This document shows, in pieces, positions 19,549-31,757 of a stretch of 64,000 bases of DNA. How positions within the stretch are numbered: the first letter of the stretch is position 1; each line of letters opens with the position of its first letter. The DNA is from Pseudogymnoascus destructans (taxonomy: Eukaryota; Ascomycota; Leotiomycetes; Thelebolales; Thelebolaceae), in assembly GCF_001641265.1 (NCBI RefSeq), contig NW_020167524.1:806001-870000 (forward strand), read 5' to 3'. Below the pieces are notes generated by a model that was not told where the DNA came from, ran no database searches, and worked only from the letters and a program-made list of their open reading frames with translations. The position numbers and the translations under genes are program-made.

Positions 19549-22500
19549 CTAGGCCATGATCACCTTCATCTGAAGCTGCTGTATGAACTTCTCATGTTGT
19601 GTGGCGGGTAGCGGCTTGGTCAATCCATCTGCTGCCATGTTGGCTGTTTCCACATACCAGAGGTCAATTGACCCGTTTTCAATGTGCTCCCGAATGAAGT
19701 GGTGCTTGACATCGATATGCTTGGTTCTCTGGTGGAATTTGGGCCAAGCTCAATGAGCCTTGGTTGTCTCCATAGATCTTCGTAGCTTGAATGTCATTTC
19801 CTGTGTACATCATCTGCTTCATGATCTGTTGTAGCCATAGTGCTTCTGACACTGCCTTTGCGAGTGCGTAGTACTCTGCTTCTGTGGTCGATTGTGCCAC
19901 GGTCTGCTGTCGCTTTGAAGTGTGTGAAATCACACCTCCGGCGAAGAAGAAGGCATTTCCAAGGACCGATTTACGGTTTGCTTTATCGCTTGCATAGTCT
20001 GAGTCACAGTATCCATGGAGCTGCGTATCGCCTTGCATGCCATATTCGATTCCAAGCATCTTTGTGCCTTTTAAGTAGTGAAGGATTCGATCTGCTGCTT
20101 TCATGTGAGCTGGCGAAGGATTGGTGAGGAATCTGGACAGAACAGAGACTCCATATGAGATATCTGGTCGAGTCTGGACAGCGAGGTACATGAGCGATCC
20201 AATCTTCGATCCATAGAGTTCAATTTCTGCGTGTGAAGCCTTGCCTTCAAATGGGATCATGACTTCTGCAGCTCCTGTAGCCACAGGTGTGTCCACTGCC
20301 TTGCAATTCTCCATGCCATAGCGGTGCAGAATCTTTGTGATGTATGCATCTTGACAGGGAAATTGTTCCTGCCTCTCTGTTGCGTGTGATCCTCACCCCT
20401 ACAAAGTATGCTGCTGGCCCAAGGTCTTCAATTTCGAATTTTCGCATCAGCTCCTTCTTCAGCCCTTGGATTGTTGTGATTTGTTTGCCAATGATCAGCA
20501 TATCATCCACATATGTGACGATGAGGATTCCAGTCTTCTGATTGCAATAAACGCTGTAATCGCTTGCGCATGTAGTGAATCCAAGTCCATGAAGTGCCTT
20601 TGCAAGCTCTCTTTGCCAAAGTCGAGGCGCTTGCTTCAATCCGTAAAGTGCTTTCTGTAGATGGCACATCCAATTTGGCGCATTTTCCAGTATGCTGCCA
20701 TTGACTTCCCAGTCTGGTGGAACATCCATGAAGATTTCTGTGTCCGTATCAGAATTGAGGAAGGCTCCAACCACATCCACTTGCTCAATTTCAAGTCCGA
20801 AAAATGCTGCGATTGCGATTGCAAGTTTCCATGTTGTTGTCTTGCACACTCCAGCATATGTCTGATCAAAATCAGTTCCCTGTTTCTGTCTAAAACCTTT
20901 TGCAACCCATCTCGCTTTGCGCTTCATGATAGAGCCATTCTTGTCTCTCTTGGTTTTGAGGACTAGCTTTCCTGGTAGCACTTTCGCATGTGATGGTAGT
21001 TGAGTTCGCTGCATAAGCTTCCAAGTGCCCTTGTGTTTGAGGTTTCAGTATTCCTTTTGGATGGCGGCTTGCCATTCTGGCCAGTCTGCTTGCTGCTTTG
21101 CTTCTTCAATTGTATTTGGATCATCGTAGATAGATGTATGTGCTCCAGCTGTGAATGCTGCAATGAATGCTGAGCTCGAATTCTGGTTCTGTGACTGTTG
21201 AGTGAGCTTCATAGCTTGCGGTGGCTGTTGTGGTCGCTCGCGGGTTTGGTTGCGGGTGACCCTGTTGAACTCAGGTTTTGGGATATAAACCTTTTGAGTT
21301 CTCCTCGCTGTGATAGTGGGCATCAGCTCTATATCCTCGTCATCGACTTCTGAGTATTGATCCAACTCATGAAGTTCTAGTTCCTGAGGTGAGTTTTCGG
21401 ATTCTGAGATCTCGCTCTCATTTTCGATTTCTGAGTGATGCTCTTCATGCTGTGTTTTAGAGACTCGTTGAATTAGATCTCTGTCATAATTTGCCTCACC
21501 CCTGGCTCTATGAGGCAGTGTGATAGATGCATCTTCATTATCGCTTTCAATTTCGTCCTCATCTGGGAATGGCTCCGTAATGAGTCCTCCTTCGTCGAAT
21601 CGGACATTTGAGGATCGCACTATGCGATTTTTGAGTGGTCCTCTGCATGTAGGCACATAGATTTTAAAGATATGTGTGCCTTCATATCCAACAAGAATTC
21701 CAACTTCTGCCCGTTCTGTAACCTTTGCACTTGTGACCCTCTTTTCCTTTGGGATTTGTACATAAGTCTTGCATCCAAGCACTCGAAAATGTGCTACAGA
21801 TGGGCGGTTGTCTTGTCCAGGATGAAGGTTGTCTGTAAGAGCTTCGTATGGCATCTTGCCTTTCAACTTTAAAGTTGCTGTGCGGTTGGTAATAAGTACA
21901 ATTGACTCAAGTATGAGAGGCCAGAGGAACTGTGGAATAGTCATGTCGATCATCGCAGTCCGCGTATGCTCGCAGATAATGCCAATTGACCGCTCTGATG
22001 TGCCATCCTGCTCTGGGTTGTAAGGAGTTGTCATTTCGACGACTTGCCCAAGTTCTTCTGCAAGTTCAGTGAGCTTCTCCATTTCTTGATGATCTTGCCA
22101 AATTGTGTGTTAACCATCTTCTGATATTTAATGAGTGCATCATATGCCTCATTCGTCGAGCGATGAAAGTATGCCCATCGAACAGTTGTTGCCTTTTCTG
22201 TAAAGATAGTTGCATATTTCTTCTTTCCAATTCCTTCTGGCGTGATCATGACCACGTCAATGTGAACTTCATCGAACGGTTGCAAGTTTCGAGTTACAGC
22301 TTGTTTGCGAATGTGTTTCTTCGCCTTTCCTCTCTCGCATGGATCGCACAATTGGAGATCTTCATCTTCTTGTTTTTGGTGTAAGGTCTTCCTCATTAGA
22401 GATCGCCATGCCTCTTACCATTTTTGAGGTCTTCTGTACATTCGCGAGGCCAAGATGTCCAAATCTGCGATGCCAGAGTCGAATTGAGTGTGGAGGATTC

Positions 22501-23856
22501 TTCTCATTTTTGTGAGTAGTTGCTGGGAATGCATAGGCTCGAGGTGATGCTACAATTATCATCATATTCTCATCGAAACGGAACGGAACATTGGAATACC
22601 TTTCTTGTTTACAACCAAGTTCTTGTCCGTAATATGCAATTCACCCCTTCCTAAGAGCTTTCGAGCTCCAAAGATGTTCATTCCGCAGTTTGGAAGATAT
22701 TGAACTTTGGTGAGGTGTAGGGTGTGAATGTCTCCATCATCTGTTGCGCATTGCAATGTTCTTTCGCCTTGGCCAAGTGGCTTGGTGATGCCACTTGCTG
22801 TGTCAATGGATGGAAGAGTCAATGAGGTTTCGTATGTGCCACTGTTGAATTCCTCGATTGAGCTGGCGATATGTGTCTCTGCTCCAGTGTCAAATAATGT
22901 GCCATTTTGAATTGGCGACCTTGAGTGGTTGAGTTGAACACAAATGTATGTGGTGGCGTTCTTGCCAAATTGACGATCTTCATCTTCTTCATCTGATGAG
23001 TTGTCATTCTTTGCCTTCTTTAGCTTGTTTGATTTGCTACTTGAGTTTGACGGCTTAAATGGCATGAACTTCTTTCCAGTCCGTTGTTCCCATTCGTCTT
23101 GTTTGTGATGAAGCAGTTTTCAGGTTGTTCCCATTCGTGACAGAGCTTCTTGTTTGTGATGAAGCAGTTTTCAGGTTCATGCCTCGCATTTGAATTATCA
23201 CAATTCTTGCACATCTTGCCCCCTTTGCCCTTTGCACTATCTTTGGGTTTCGAATTTGGCTTGCCCTTCTGATTTGGCTTTCCACTGTAGTGTGCGCTTC
23301 CATCTGCTTTCTTGTCCTTCTTGCGAGCCTCATCTGTGATATCTTCAATGAGTGCAGACAGTGTGAGTTTTGTGGCTTCACTGCGTGTATTCGAGCGCTG
23401 GCGTTCTGCCCAGATTGGCCATGCATCTGAAAGTGCCATGATGAAGAGGATTGGGTGTCATGCATCTGGTGGAGAGATCTCGAGGTTGGCGAGCTTCTCA
23501 ATTGCTTTCTTGAACCCAATGATGAATTGTTCAATGTTTTCGTAGTCTTCGTACTTGATCTTGGTGTATGTTTCAATTGCATTGAAGTTGAGAACTGCGC
23601 CAGTTCCTTCATATTGAGACTGTAAGATCACCCACATTTCGCGTGCTGACTTGCAACCTGCAAGCAGCTGTGATGGTGTTTTCTTCACATTAGTTTGGAT
23701 GATGAGTTTCATCGATGCATCTCCTGCTTTCCATGCTTTCCATGTGGCGAGTTTCTCAATGTCCACCTTCTCATCGAACTCATCTGCTTGTGGAGGAGCT
23801 TTGCCTTTTGGGTGTACGAAACGGACAAGGTCGTTGGCATCCGCGAGGTCCTCCAT
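19549..23856 (-). pseudogene. Copia gag-pol polyprotein, disrupted
   Basis: Pieces in order on the minus strand: Gag (23856-23030) with a CCHC-like region (CKNCDNSNARHEPENC), protease (DTGAETH near 22890), GAG-pre-integrase (WHRRFGHLG near 22480), integrase core (DEVHIDVV near 22270; YNPEQDGTSER near 22020), reverse transcriptase (KARWVAKGFRQKQG; YVDDMLI near 20515) and RNase H (YCDSDYASDK near 20000; EAEYYALAK), ending at 19549. Lesions seen: an in-frame TGA in Gag near 23458, a short duplication plus frameshift near 23100, frameshifts near 22570, 22390, 22090 and 20290, a TGA near 21045 and a frameshift near 19745. The product would not be functional. Confidence 0.92.
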
Positions 23857-24217
23857 TGCAGTTTTCCATTGTATGTAATTCTCCTCTCCTCAGAGTTTCA
23901 TGTTCTCTGGGAGGTTATTCCGACCTCCATTGCCTTCACCCATTGTAAAAGGTCTTGTGTGTTTTGATAAGGAATTTCGAGTTTGTGAGAGTTGGATGAT
24001 GGATAATGAATTCGATCTGGGGCTTCCTAGATTGTAGAATTGATCTTCTTCTTCCTCTTCTTGCTGAGTTGAATCGATCATCTGCTAGAGGTTCTAAGTT
24101 CGTCTTGAGGTTTTCGTGGAGTGTATGTGCTGTATGTTTAGCGCTTGTCCACGAATTCAGATTGTATGTGCTGTAATGAGCACTTCTCTGAATATGATAA
24201 CTTTTGGCTTTGCGATA

Positions 24218-24232
24218 GCTGGGCTCATAACC
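24218..24232 (-). other. Copia primer-binding site (initiator tRNA-Met half)
   Basis: Directly inside the 5' LTR the minus strand reads GGTTATGAGCCCAGC, the complement of the anticodon-stem half of initiator tRNA-Met (GGGCTCATAACC). Copia-type elements use such an internal tRNA fragment as primer. Confidence 0.85.
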
Positions 24233-24430
24233 TGTTGAAGTGTATGATATCACTTGCAGCGGTAGTATAAGTCATCAAGTTGAGTTGAACAACAGTTCAC
24301 TGTAATATGTGTTGTATTGTTTTTTCTGAGTGAAGCTATCTACGGAACTATTTGTGGGTGGTCCGCAACCCGATTCGGTTGGCGAGCCACACGCCCAACC
24401 AATCAGTCTGAGCAACCTCCTCCTTCAACA
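24233..24430 (-). repeat. 5' LTR of the Copia element
   Basis: 198 bp, identical to the LTR at 19312-19509 by eye. Confidence 0.94.
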
Positions 24431-24600
24431 TCAAGGATGCAATGAATTCCCTGAGGTAGGGGAGCCATTGGCTGTGGGAGAGGCCAGGCTCCGACTCATG
24501 CTGCACATTTTAGGAAGAATGAAACCACCTGATTGAGGAATGTCCTTCCGAGCCGCTTCACCCTAAATTTGATTAGGAATCCGATCAAAGCGGAACTGAT
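24431..24600. repeat. Inverted copy of the dispersed unit found at 49.5-50.0 kb
   Basis: The sequence after the Copia LTR (AAGGATGCAATGAATT, GGCTGTGGGAGAGGCCAGG, then GATTAGGAATCCGATC) is the reverse complement of a stretch near 49465-49625. It is one unit of the degenerate minisatellite there plus its flank. Confidence 0.7.
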
Positions 24601-24623
24601 TACTGCGCTAAAAACGACCGCCT

Positions 24624-25349
24624 TTGCGAGAACAAATTATGAGCGGACCTGGTAGGCAATCGACATTTTCAGCAGCTGATAACGAACTGTTGATTCAGCT
24701 GAAAGAGGATGACAAATCGCCATGGGACGAAATTGCAGAGTTCTTCCCAGGAAGGACCAAATGGACGTTGCAAGTGCACTACTGCACAAAGCTGAAGGCT
24801 CGCGGACGTCGAAGTACAAAAAATGCAAGGGAATATGCTCATCAGGGTTTTCAATGGACGACTTAGCTGATCCACAGCTTCAGGATGCTCTTCCTTCTTT
24901 TACATCAATTCTATTAGCAACTGCCGATTCGACTGAGGATGCTCACGGAAGCAAACTGTCAACTACACCAGGAAATGTAGAAAGCACGGAGGTGCAGCCG
25001 TTTCGTAGCAGCCAAGGAGTAGAAAGCAATGTAGTTGCCATTGACGCCATGGAAGGGAAATGGGAAGTTGAAGCGCTACTTGCCAAGTCAAAAACAGGCA
25101 ACGTGATCTGGTACCTCGTGAAATGGGCAGGCTTTCGAGATAAGGATAATACGTGGCAGAAACGGGACGACATCAGTTCAGATCTCATCATTGACTTTGA
25201 GGCGAGTTCTCGAGGGAACCATTTGGGCGTGCAGTTACTCCAAAAACGAGAACGGAAAGGAAAAGATAGAGTATTTTGTTAAGTGGACAGGTCGTCCAGC
25301 AGGTAAAAATTCTTGGGAGAAGGAAGCTACAGTAAGTGTGCGCGGGTAA
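24624..25349 (+). pseudogene. SANT/Myb plus chromodomain gene, frameshifted
   Basis: The first frame (24624-24866) encodes a SANT/Myb-like domain (FSAADNELLIQLKED, WDEIAEFFPGRT, LQVHYCTKL). At an A6 run near 24820 the frame shifts to one that continues with a chromodomain at about 25050-25200 (WEVEALLAKSK, WYLVKWAGF, NTWQ). A second shift near 25250 leads to another chromodomain-like strand (IEYFVKWTG, KNSWEKEA). Such single-SANT chromodomain proteins occur in filamentous fungi and may be transposon-derived; that origin is inference. Two frameshifts suggest a pseudogene, although a sequencing error at the A run cannot be excluded. Confidence 0.65.
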
Positions 25350-25644
25350 TGGAGTTTGAGGCAAGGTGATGGGGGATATCATTGCATTTGCTAAAGAGAT
25401 GAGTTTCCTTTTCCAATAGGTCTTAGTTTCAGTCATGGTAGCACTTTAGAATGGCCGTAGGCCTCAAAGCTCCCATTTGGTGTCGCAAATTCATGATAGA
25501 CACCATACATCCATCTCATGCCTTCCACACGCAGGCGTTTTAAATCCACGAAACTCGGTCCAGTTGACGCTTGGATGTCACGGCCGATAAGAACGGCCAG
25601 TCAACAGAAACCCTCCCGTTTTCGGACAGGCTAAATGTAATATT

Positions 25645-25950
25645 TTAACGGCGGCGCCCTTGTGGCGTTGCTGTGCAATTCATGCAGAAGCCATGGCCAC
25701 AGTTATCATTGTCATAATAGAACTGCATTTCGTTTCGAGTTCGACACTGGCAACATGTCCACTTCCCGGCCATCCCTGTCATTCGACAGGTTGATATGCC
25801 ACAGAGTCCGGTGCTGCCAGAAGTGTTTGTTTGGGCAGATGCATAGGGAGTTTTCTTCCCATTGCCGTCTCTAGGAGCATTGGAACAGAACCGCCAATGG
25901 CCCGGCTTGACGTGACCACAAACACAATTCTTCCTTCGTCGGTTGCACAT
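25645..25950 (-). CDS. Small Cys-rich zinc-finger-like protein
   Basis: 101 residues with 14 or so Cys and two His in pairs: CxCGH near the N-terminus, then WTCCQCRTRN and CGHGFCMNC near the C-terminus. The C-terminal CCxC...CxHxxCxxC arrangement could bind one or two zinc ions like a small RING or zinc ribbon. No signal peptide. I do not recognise the family. It lies alone between the SANT pseudogene and the hAT element. Coding status rests on the ordered Cys pattern only. Confidence 0.55.
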   Translation of the reverse strand: MCNRRRKNCVCGHVKPGHWRFCSNAPRDGNGKKTPYASAQTNTSGSTGLCGISTCRMTGMAGKWTCCQCRTRNEMQFYYDNDNCGHGFCMNCTATPQGRRR

Positions 25951-26520
25951 TATGGAAAAATAATATGTACAGTGGACGGTGACTGCACAATGAGGGCGTC
26001 GTCTGACTAGTGTAGGGTTCTGATAGAAAGAGTGGTATAGTTTGCCGCACAGAGGGTGACCAAGGAAGCTCGTTGTTGACTTGAATAGGACCAGAGGCTT
26101 GATAGAGATATGCTAGCGAGACGAAGAAAGAATACTCTGTAGTATAGAAAGGTTTGGGACAAGTTCTGTGTTACAAAGTAGAGATATCAAGTTCTGATAC
26201 AAATCTGAGTGGAAACGATTGACTCTAAGTACCTCAACAACATACCACAAGAGATATGAGATTTTTTAACGCCAACATAAATCTAACACTATGCAGGTCT
26301 ATGTTATCTAACCGTTATGTTTTACCTTTGGTCTGGCGTGGCTACTTTGTTTCCAAATGGGATGCAATAGGCGGACAAGGCACTGGTTACATATGTTGTT
26401 AGTGTTTCGCCGACAGCGGCGCTAAACGTCAGTATTTCGGGCAGAGATCAAGGTAAAGAGCTCCTAATACGCAGGTAAGAAACCCTTCAGGTCCCCAGGT
26501 CCCCTATTTTCATCAATTTG
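25951..26520. other. Spacer left of the family B hAT element
   Basis: About 570 bp without a convincing ORF. No 8-bp match to the right flank of the hAT element was found. Confidence 0.5.
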
Positions 26521-26765
26521 GCTAGTGTGCGTCATGGGTAACCGACCCCACTGGGTAACCTAACCCAGACCGGCCCATGGGTCGGTCTGGGTGGAAAACT
26601 TCCACCCAGACCATGGGCCGGTCTGAAGCCAATAACCCACGGGTACCCACCAGTCTGCCAAGAAACCAGTCATGGGACATTTACATTTGCTATCACGTGT
26701 ACTTTATATATGTGAGTGTAGTTTGTATAGGACGTATAATTTACAAGCAATTACTATATTTATTA

Positions 26766-29672
26766 CTATAGATCTATGTTACGCCATGACTCCTGAATTT
26801 CCCGACCAGACCGAGACTTATTACGGACCTGGCTTAACTCAACTGTTTCAACTACTGCCTTCTGGGGCAACTGGGCCCCATTATCCTTCCGTGATTTCTT
26901 TGCAATAGGAAGTGAAGGTAGTAAATAATCACCCTCACTCTGGCTAGGGGGTACCCCCTCAAAATCGTCTACCTCATGGTCAATAAAGTCAAAAGTTGAG
27001 AGATCAACTTGACTTTGGTAACGAACTTGGCTTTGCTGGCCTTGTGACTGCTGTACCCTTGGCAAGCTATGGAGACCTTGTCGTGATTGAACAAATTCAA
27101 ACCGGTCTTTGTTCCGCCTTGTCCGGTCATAGGTATTTGGCTGCCTTGGGCTTCGGTCTGGAATGTACTGTAGTGCCATCTTCTCCTGGATATTATCAAT
27201 TAGAGCATTATACTCAAATGATATTTCCTCATCATTCATATAGGTTGAATCAATAATATCCGTAACTGAGTAGTGTTCAAAGAGCTGTTCCCGTTCGATT
27301 TTCTGTCGGTAGAAGACAAGCATAATACCCCTTATTGTCTCAGGGGCCATCTGGTTGCGCCTATAATTGCAGACAGCATAGGCAGTACTAAAGACCCACT
27401 CAACGAGGGCTTCAGATGCAGGAATACAAAGTATATCCCGGGCCATAGCAGCAAGCCCAGGGAATAATCGCTCGTTATCTTTCCACCATAATAATGGTGG
27501 TTGGTGGGAGGGTGCTAGTAAAAGTTAGTAATTATTACTATAATTATTACTATAGACTTACGGAGAGCAAGGTACCGCTCAATCTCTCCTCCCTGGTCAG
27601 TGGCCTGACTTAAGGAGTTATAGCTTCGCTTCCAATTTAACATTAAAGCCATTGGGTCCTTGTCTAGTTCTGTATACTGTGACTGGTGCTGCTTTGACCT
27701 TTCTTGGTTGGCGTAATGTTGAGTATATAGTGCCCGGAATTGCTTCTCAAAATGCCTCTGCCAGTTTGTTTCAGGATTTAACCAACAATAGTCAGGGTTA
27801 AACACTTCCATCTTTAACTGGGGAGATAGAATAGCTCCAAAGGCATAGAAGCTTCCAGTACCTGTACAAGATCTTGTATAATACTTGTCAAGCTTTTGAA
27901 TAGCTTTATCAATAGCTATAAGAAGCTTTTTGATCCATGGGTCTTGTAGTGGCTTTAGCCGACGGGTACACTCCTCAAGCCCTTCAAATAGCTCGTCATA
28001 TGCTGGTAAAACAAAGCCTAGTCGAGCACCACTTGCTATACCCATGTTTGAGGTCCAGAAGCTAAACTGGCGAGTAACATCAATAAGGTAGGTGATGTGT
28101 TTCCACTCTGGGGGACTAATATGAAATATATTAGCTGCAGTAAACTCAGTTGTAAACTTATTCACTTGGAGTAAGACTGCTCGTAGCATCATATGTAGGG
28201 TTGAGTCCCATCGCGTTAACACATCTTGGATAAGTCGTAAGACCTTTGCTCCATCTTTAATACACTGTCTTTGGATTCTCATAAATCTCTCTCTTCGCTG
28301 TGAACTTGAATTCACAAAGACAGCTAGCTTCCGAAACTAGTTTTATATTAGTGGCAATTACTATAAAAATTACTATAAACATACCTTGGCAAGGGTCCAT
28401 GGAAGGCCCCTCTCTTTACTTAGATCTCTAATCTCGTTGGCTGAATTTTCATCCCAGTCAGTCTGTAGCTCTGAGTTTGTTGGGTTTAATCGGATTGACC
28501 CAAGGAGAGCCTTTTGTGCAAACTGGACAATATGTGCAAAGCATGGTATATGGTGAATGACTCCATCATGGTATCTTGTTGGCTCTGATGATAGCTCTTT
28601 TACCATGTCATTAATAACCCCCATCATTGAAGTATTATTACTTGCATTATCAGTTGTAATACAATGAACTCTACCATCGAGGTGATATTGGGATATAACA
28701 TGCTGGACAATGGTTGCAAGATCTTTCCCTGTATGGGCTCCATCAAGATACTCAAACCCAATTAAAGCCTCACGGTATTCCCATTTATCAGTAATGAATG
28801 TTGCCATAATACCCATAAAGGAGTGCCTTGTTCCAGGGCTAGACCAATTGTCAAGAGATAATGCACACCTTGCCCCAGTACAAGACCATGAAGGGCAATC
28901 TGCTGTGCATTACTAACCATAACATCAAGGCGCCGCCGTAAGGTTGTTGGTGAAGGAAGTGGATATTTCTGATTCTGCCATAATGCCATCTCTCTCCAAA
29001 TAGGATTCTTAACAGATCGGAATGATATGTTAAGAGATACTACAGTCTCAAGAACGTAACTGTAGAATGCTTCCTTTGGGTCGTCTTCTGGTTGTAGCCG
29101 CATACTCTAAATAATAGTTAGGTATGTTTATAGTAATAAGTATAGTAATATGTAATATTGCTTACTGGAGAGGATTGCGAGAGGCGGAGCTGGCTCTGAT
29201 GTAATGTAGAATGGTTTGATGACTTCCTTATACACCCAGCTGATCGAAGGTGAGTGCTCATTGTGCTTGTCCCTGAGCCTTTAATACTTGGGTGGATGAG
29301 TATTTTCAAACACCTCTGGCAAACAATTACTGGTTCCCCAGTTGATTTTCGAGCTCCTTGGTCAAAGTGTCTCCATGATAATGAGGTCCGGGTTGTTGAC
29401 CCCCAGTTGATTTGCTTATCAGTGCTTAAAAACATATTTGGCTGCTCTTTAGACCAGGACTGGTAATGCCACCAGTCGTTGAATAGGTCTGCCTTTGAAG
29501 GCGTCCACTTTAGCACATTTAGACCTTGGATCTTCTCTAGCCCATCCCATTGGTTGTTAAGTTGTTGGGAGGACTCAATCTCAGGTGTTCTATTACTAGA
29601 TAAAGGCTCATCAAGAGAGAATACATCGCTATAAGGTTGTGCTGGCGAACTTAAAGATTGGTTATAAGACAT
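26766..29672 (-). pseudogene. hAT transposase, family B, one frameshift
   Basis: Four exons at 29672-29166, 29106-28385, 28336-27562 and 27514-26766, in the same arrangement as the family A transposase. Exon 1 has a BED-like finger (VCQRCLKIL...HLRSAGC). Exon 2 has the catalytic SLDNWSS and the TTDNASNN motif. Exon 4 has the C-terminal dimerisation region (MARDILCIPASEA) with VEWVFSTA where hAT proteins usually have VERVFS. A 1-nt deletion near 28877 shifts the frame just before SLDNWSS, so this copy is probably inactive. The remainder is well preserved. Confidence 0.85.
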
Positions 29673-29960
29673 AATATTTTAAAATATTCAATATTATATT
29701 ATTATAAGAAAAATAAAACAGTCAACCTGAATATTTATTAAGGTCTACATCTATTCTATACGTACTTCTCTATTTCGCTTGAATTCTCCTCTTTAGAATA
29801 TTTTAGATTACTTGTGGAGTATATGGTAGTAGCGTGTTTTGGTATTATGGGTCTATAGCCTTATAAGCCAATTATAGTAATATTTATAGTAAACTAAGAA
29901 GTGGTAGCGTCAACAGTAGTGTATTGATCTACCTAGACTATTGTAGAAGAAGAAACTAAT

Positions 29961-30979
29961 CTACATTTCGTAGAACTGGCTGAGAAACTCCTCTGATTCT
30001 TTTGTTGGAGGCAACAGTACCAATGTATCATCGGATGGCAAGACCCACTTGAAATTGGTAGGCTCAGTTTCTTCAGCCAACATCTCCCAAGCTTCATATG
30101 CTCTGCCAGCATCAAGATCAACATGGAAACCATGCTGAGTAGTATCGTAATCATCAGGGTACCACTCAGCTGGCCCAGGAAGATATGCAATGTCACCATC
30201 AAGATTCCATGAGGTGAAGTTTCTCCAAACAGCCATTTCCGTCTTTGAGAAGTATAGATGTGGCGGAACCTTGTTGTAGTAGATCCTAGAGATGTTAGCT
30301 AGTTACTATAATTATTACTATAGTTACTTACCCTGTAGTTGGGTCAATTGCAGGGGGCAATTTCTCAAGGAAGTCTGGGTCTGTGTTGACCTTCTTCATT
30401 AGTCGTAATGTTGATTGGTATGCAACCCTCCACTTTCGGCGCCAGAGGGAGAATCCCAACTGATCCACCTTCTATATTATATTAGTAAAGTTCAAATGTA
30501 ATGGGTAATGGGTTCTCATCCATACCTTGGTTGTAGCGACAGATTGTGCCACCATTTCTCTCTGGATCTTCTGAATTCCAACATCATCAACGCCATTGGC
30601 CTTCTCATCTTCCCTCCACATAGCCTCTTGCACTACCTCATCATCCTCATCCTCGGTTTCCCAAGCAATGTTTCTGTCGTCCCAAAGAGAATATGCCCCC
30701 CATCCCTCACCAATCCCAAGATGTTGCTGAACAACAGTTGCATGCTTTCCATCACGTACACTGTTTCTATGTTACTATACTTATTACTATAACAGTGGAT
30801 AGGAATAGATCTTACCGCTTGAGAGCTACCTCGGTCTTTTTGGCTTCTACTCGACGTTCTTGAGCTTGGCTGTCGAGGTTCTTGAACTCAGAAGTTGCCC
30901 GGAGATTTCGCAAGGCATATGAAACAGCAGCTGTATCTGCCCTCTTGGCGTTGTCGATTGTGCGTTCAACTTCACTCAT
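29961..30979 (-). CDS. hAT accessory protein, family B
   Basis: About 289 residues from four exons: 30979-30816, 30766-30526, 30471-30332 and 30285-29961. Phases at the junctions (2, 0, 2) and the 140-nt third exon equal those of the family A gene at 41780-40630. Shared motifs: a helical start (SEVERTIDNAKRADT), a Trp-rich third exon (LWRRKWRVAYQ) and the signature KVPPHLYF, AVWRNFTSWN, LPGPAEWYPDDY in exon 4. Exon 2 is acidic (ETEDEDDE). No known domain. All exons are open, although the transposase and H3 gene of this copy are frameshifted. Function unknown; its conservation in two hAT families points to a role for the element. Confidence 0.82.
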
Positions 30980-31170
30980 GTTGTTGCGGCGTTTTGTGAC
31001 CTGCTGGGTATTCTTGTTCTTCGACTTCTCGTCGTCGTTCTTTCATTTTCCAACCATCGTGGCTGTCTTACTATAACAATTACTATAAAGTAAGTAGAAA
31101 GGATTGAGTAGACTTACCTCCTTGATCTTAGAAGTGTCAGTGGTGTTGGGGGTGTTGGGGGTGTTGGGGG

Positions 31171-31456
31171 TTGAAGAAGAAGGTTGAAGAAGAAGGTTGA
31201 AGAAGAAGGTTGAAGAAGAAGGTTGAAGAAGAAGGTTGAAGAAGAAGGTTGAAGAAGAAGGTTGAAGAAGAAGGTTGAAGAAGAAGGTTGAAGAAGAAGG
31301 TTGAAGAAGAAGGTTGAAGAAGAAGGTTGAAGAAGAAGGTTGAAGAAGAAGGTTGAAGAAGAAGGTTGAAGAAGAAGGTTGAAGAAGAAGGTTGAAGAAG
31401 AAGGTTGAAGAAGAAGGTTGAAGAAGAAGGTTGAAGAAGAAGGTTGAAGAAGAAGG
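31171..31456. repeat. Tandem array of 22 copies of a 13-bp unit
   Basis: Unit TTGAAGAAGAAGG repeated 22 times without a visible mismatch, between the divergently arranged accessory and H3-like genes of the family B hAT element. It is open in all frames only because of the repeat. It probably lies in the shared upstream region of both genes; its perfect identity implies recent expansion. Confidence 0.95.
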
Positions 31457-31757
31457 TTGTTGTTGTGGGGTAAAACACGTCAATAAGGTCGCTTACTATT
31501 GTTGTCCTTACTATTGTTGTGGGAGAATTCACCTTTATCGCCTACTACCGTACAAAAAGTGAAGCTGAAGACATTTTACTAAGCGAGCTAGCTCACAACC
31601 CCAACAACAACAACCTCACCCTACCTTTATTTTTCCTACACAACACCCCCCCGACCTTCAGATCAACATGACTATGTGAATTGCTACTGGCTGGCAAACT
31701 GGTAAGTAAAGCACCCAAATCTTATAGTAATCCTTATAGTAACCCTCTTTTAGTGTC

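Larger units (their letters stand above)
19312..24430 (-). mobile_element. Ty1/Copia LTR retrotransposon with decayed coding region
   Basis: Two 198-bp LTRs (TGTTGAAGTG...CCTTCAACA) at 19312-19509 and 24233-24430 look identical base for base. On the minus strand the order is 5' LTR, primer-binding site, gag, protease, integrase, reverse transcriptase, RNase H, polypurine tract, 3' LTR. The 5-bp flanks do not match (ACAAA on the left, TCAAG on the right), so the flanks were rearranged or the copy is a recombinant. The coding region carries several stops and frameshifts in spite of the identical LTRs. Confidence 0.95.

Noticed and set aside
26404..26422. GC-rich palindrome-like match to the right flank of the family B hAT element
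   Set aside because: The similarity (CGACAGCG) is short and inverted, not an 8-bp direct repeat next to the element, so it is not a target duplication.
31043..31532. Long repetitive ORFs (Phe/Leu/Ser repeats) on the minus strand
   Set aside because: They are translations of the 13-bp tandem repeat, open in every frame because 13 is not a multiple of 3 and the unit has no stop; no evidence of coding.
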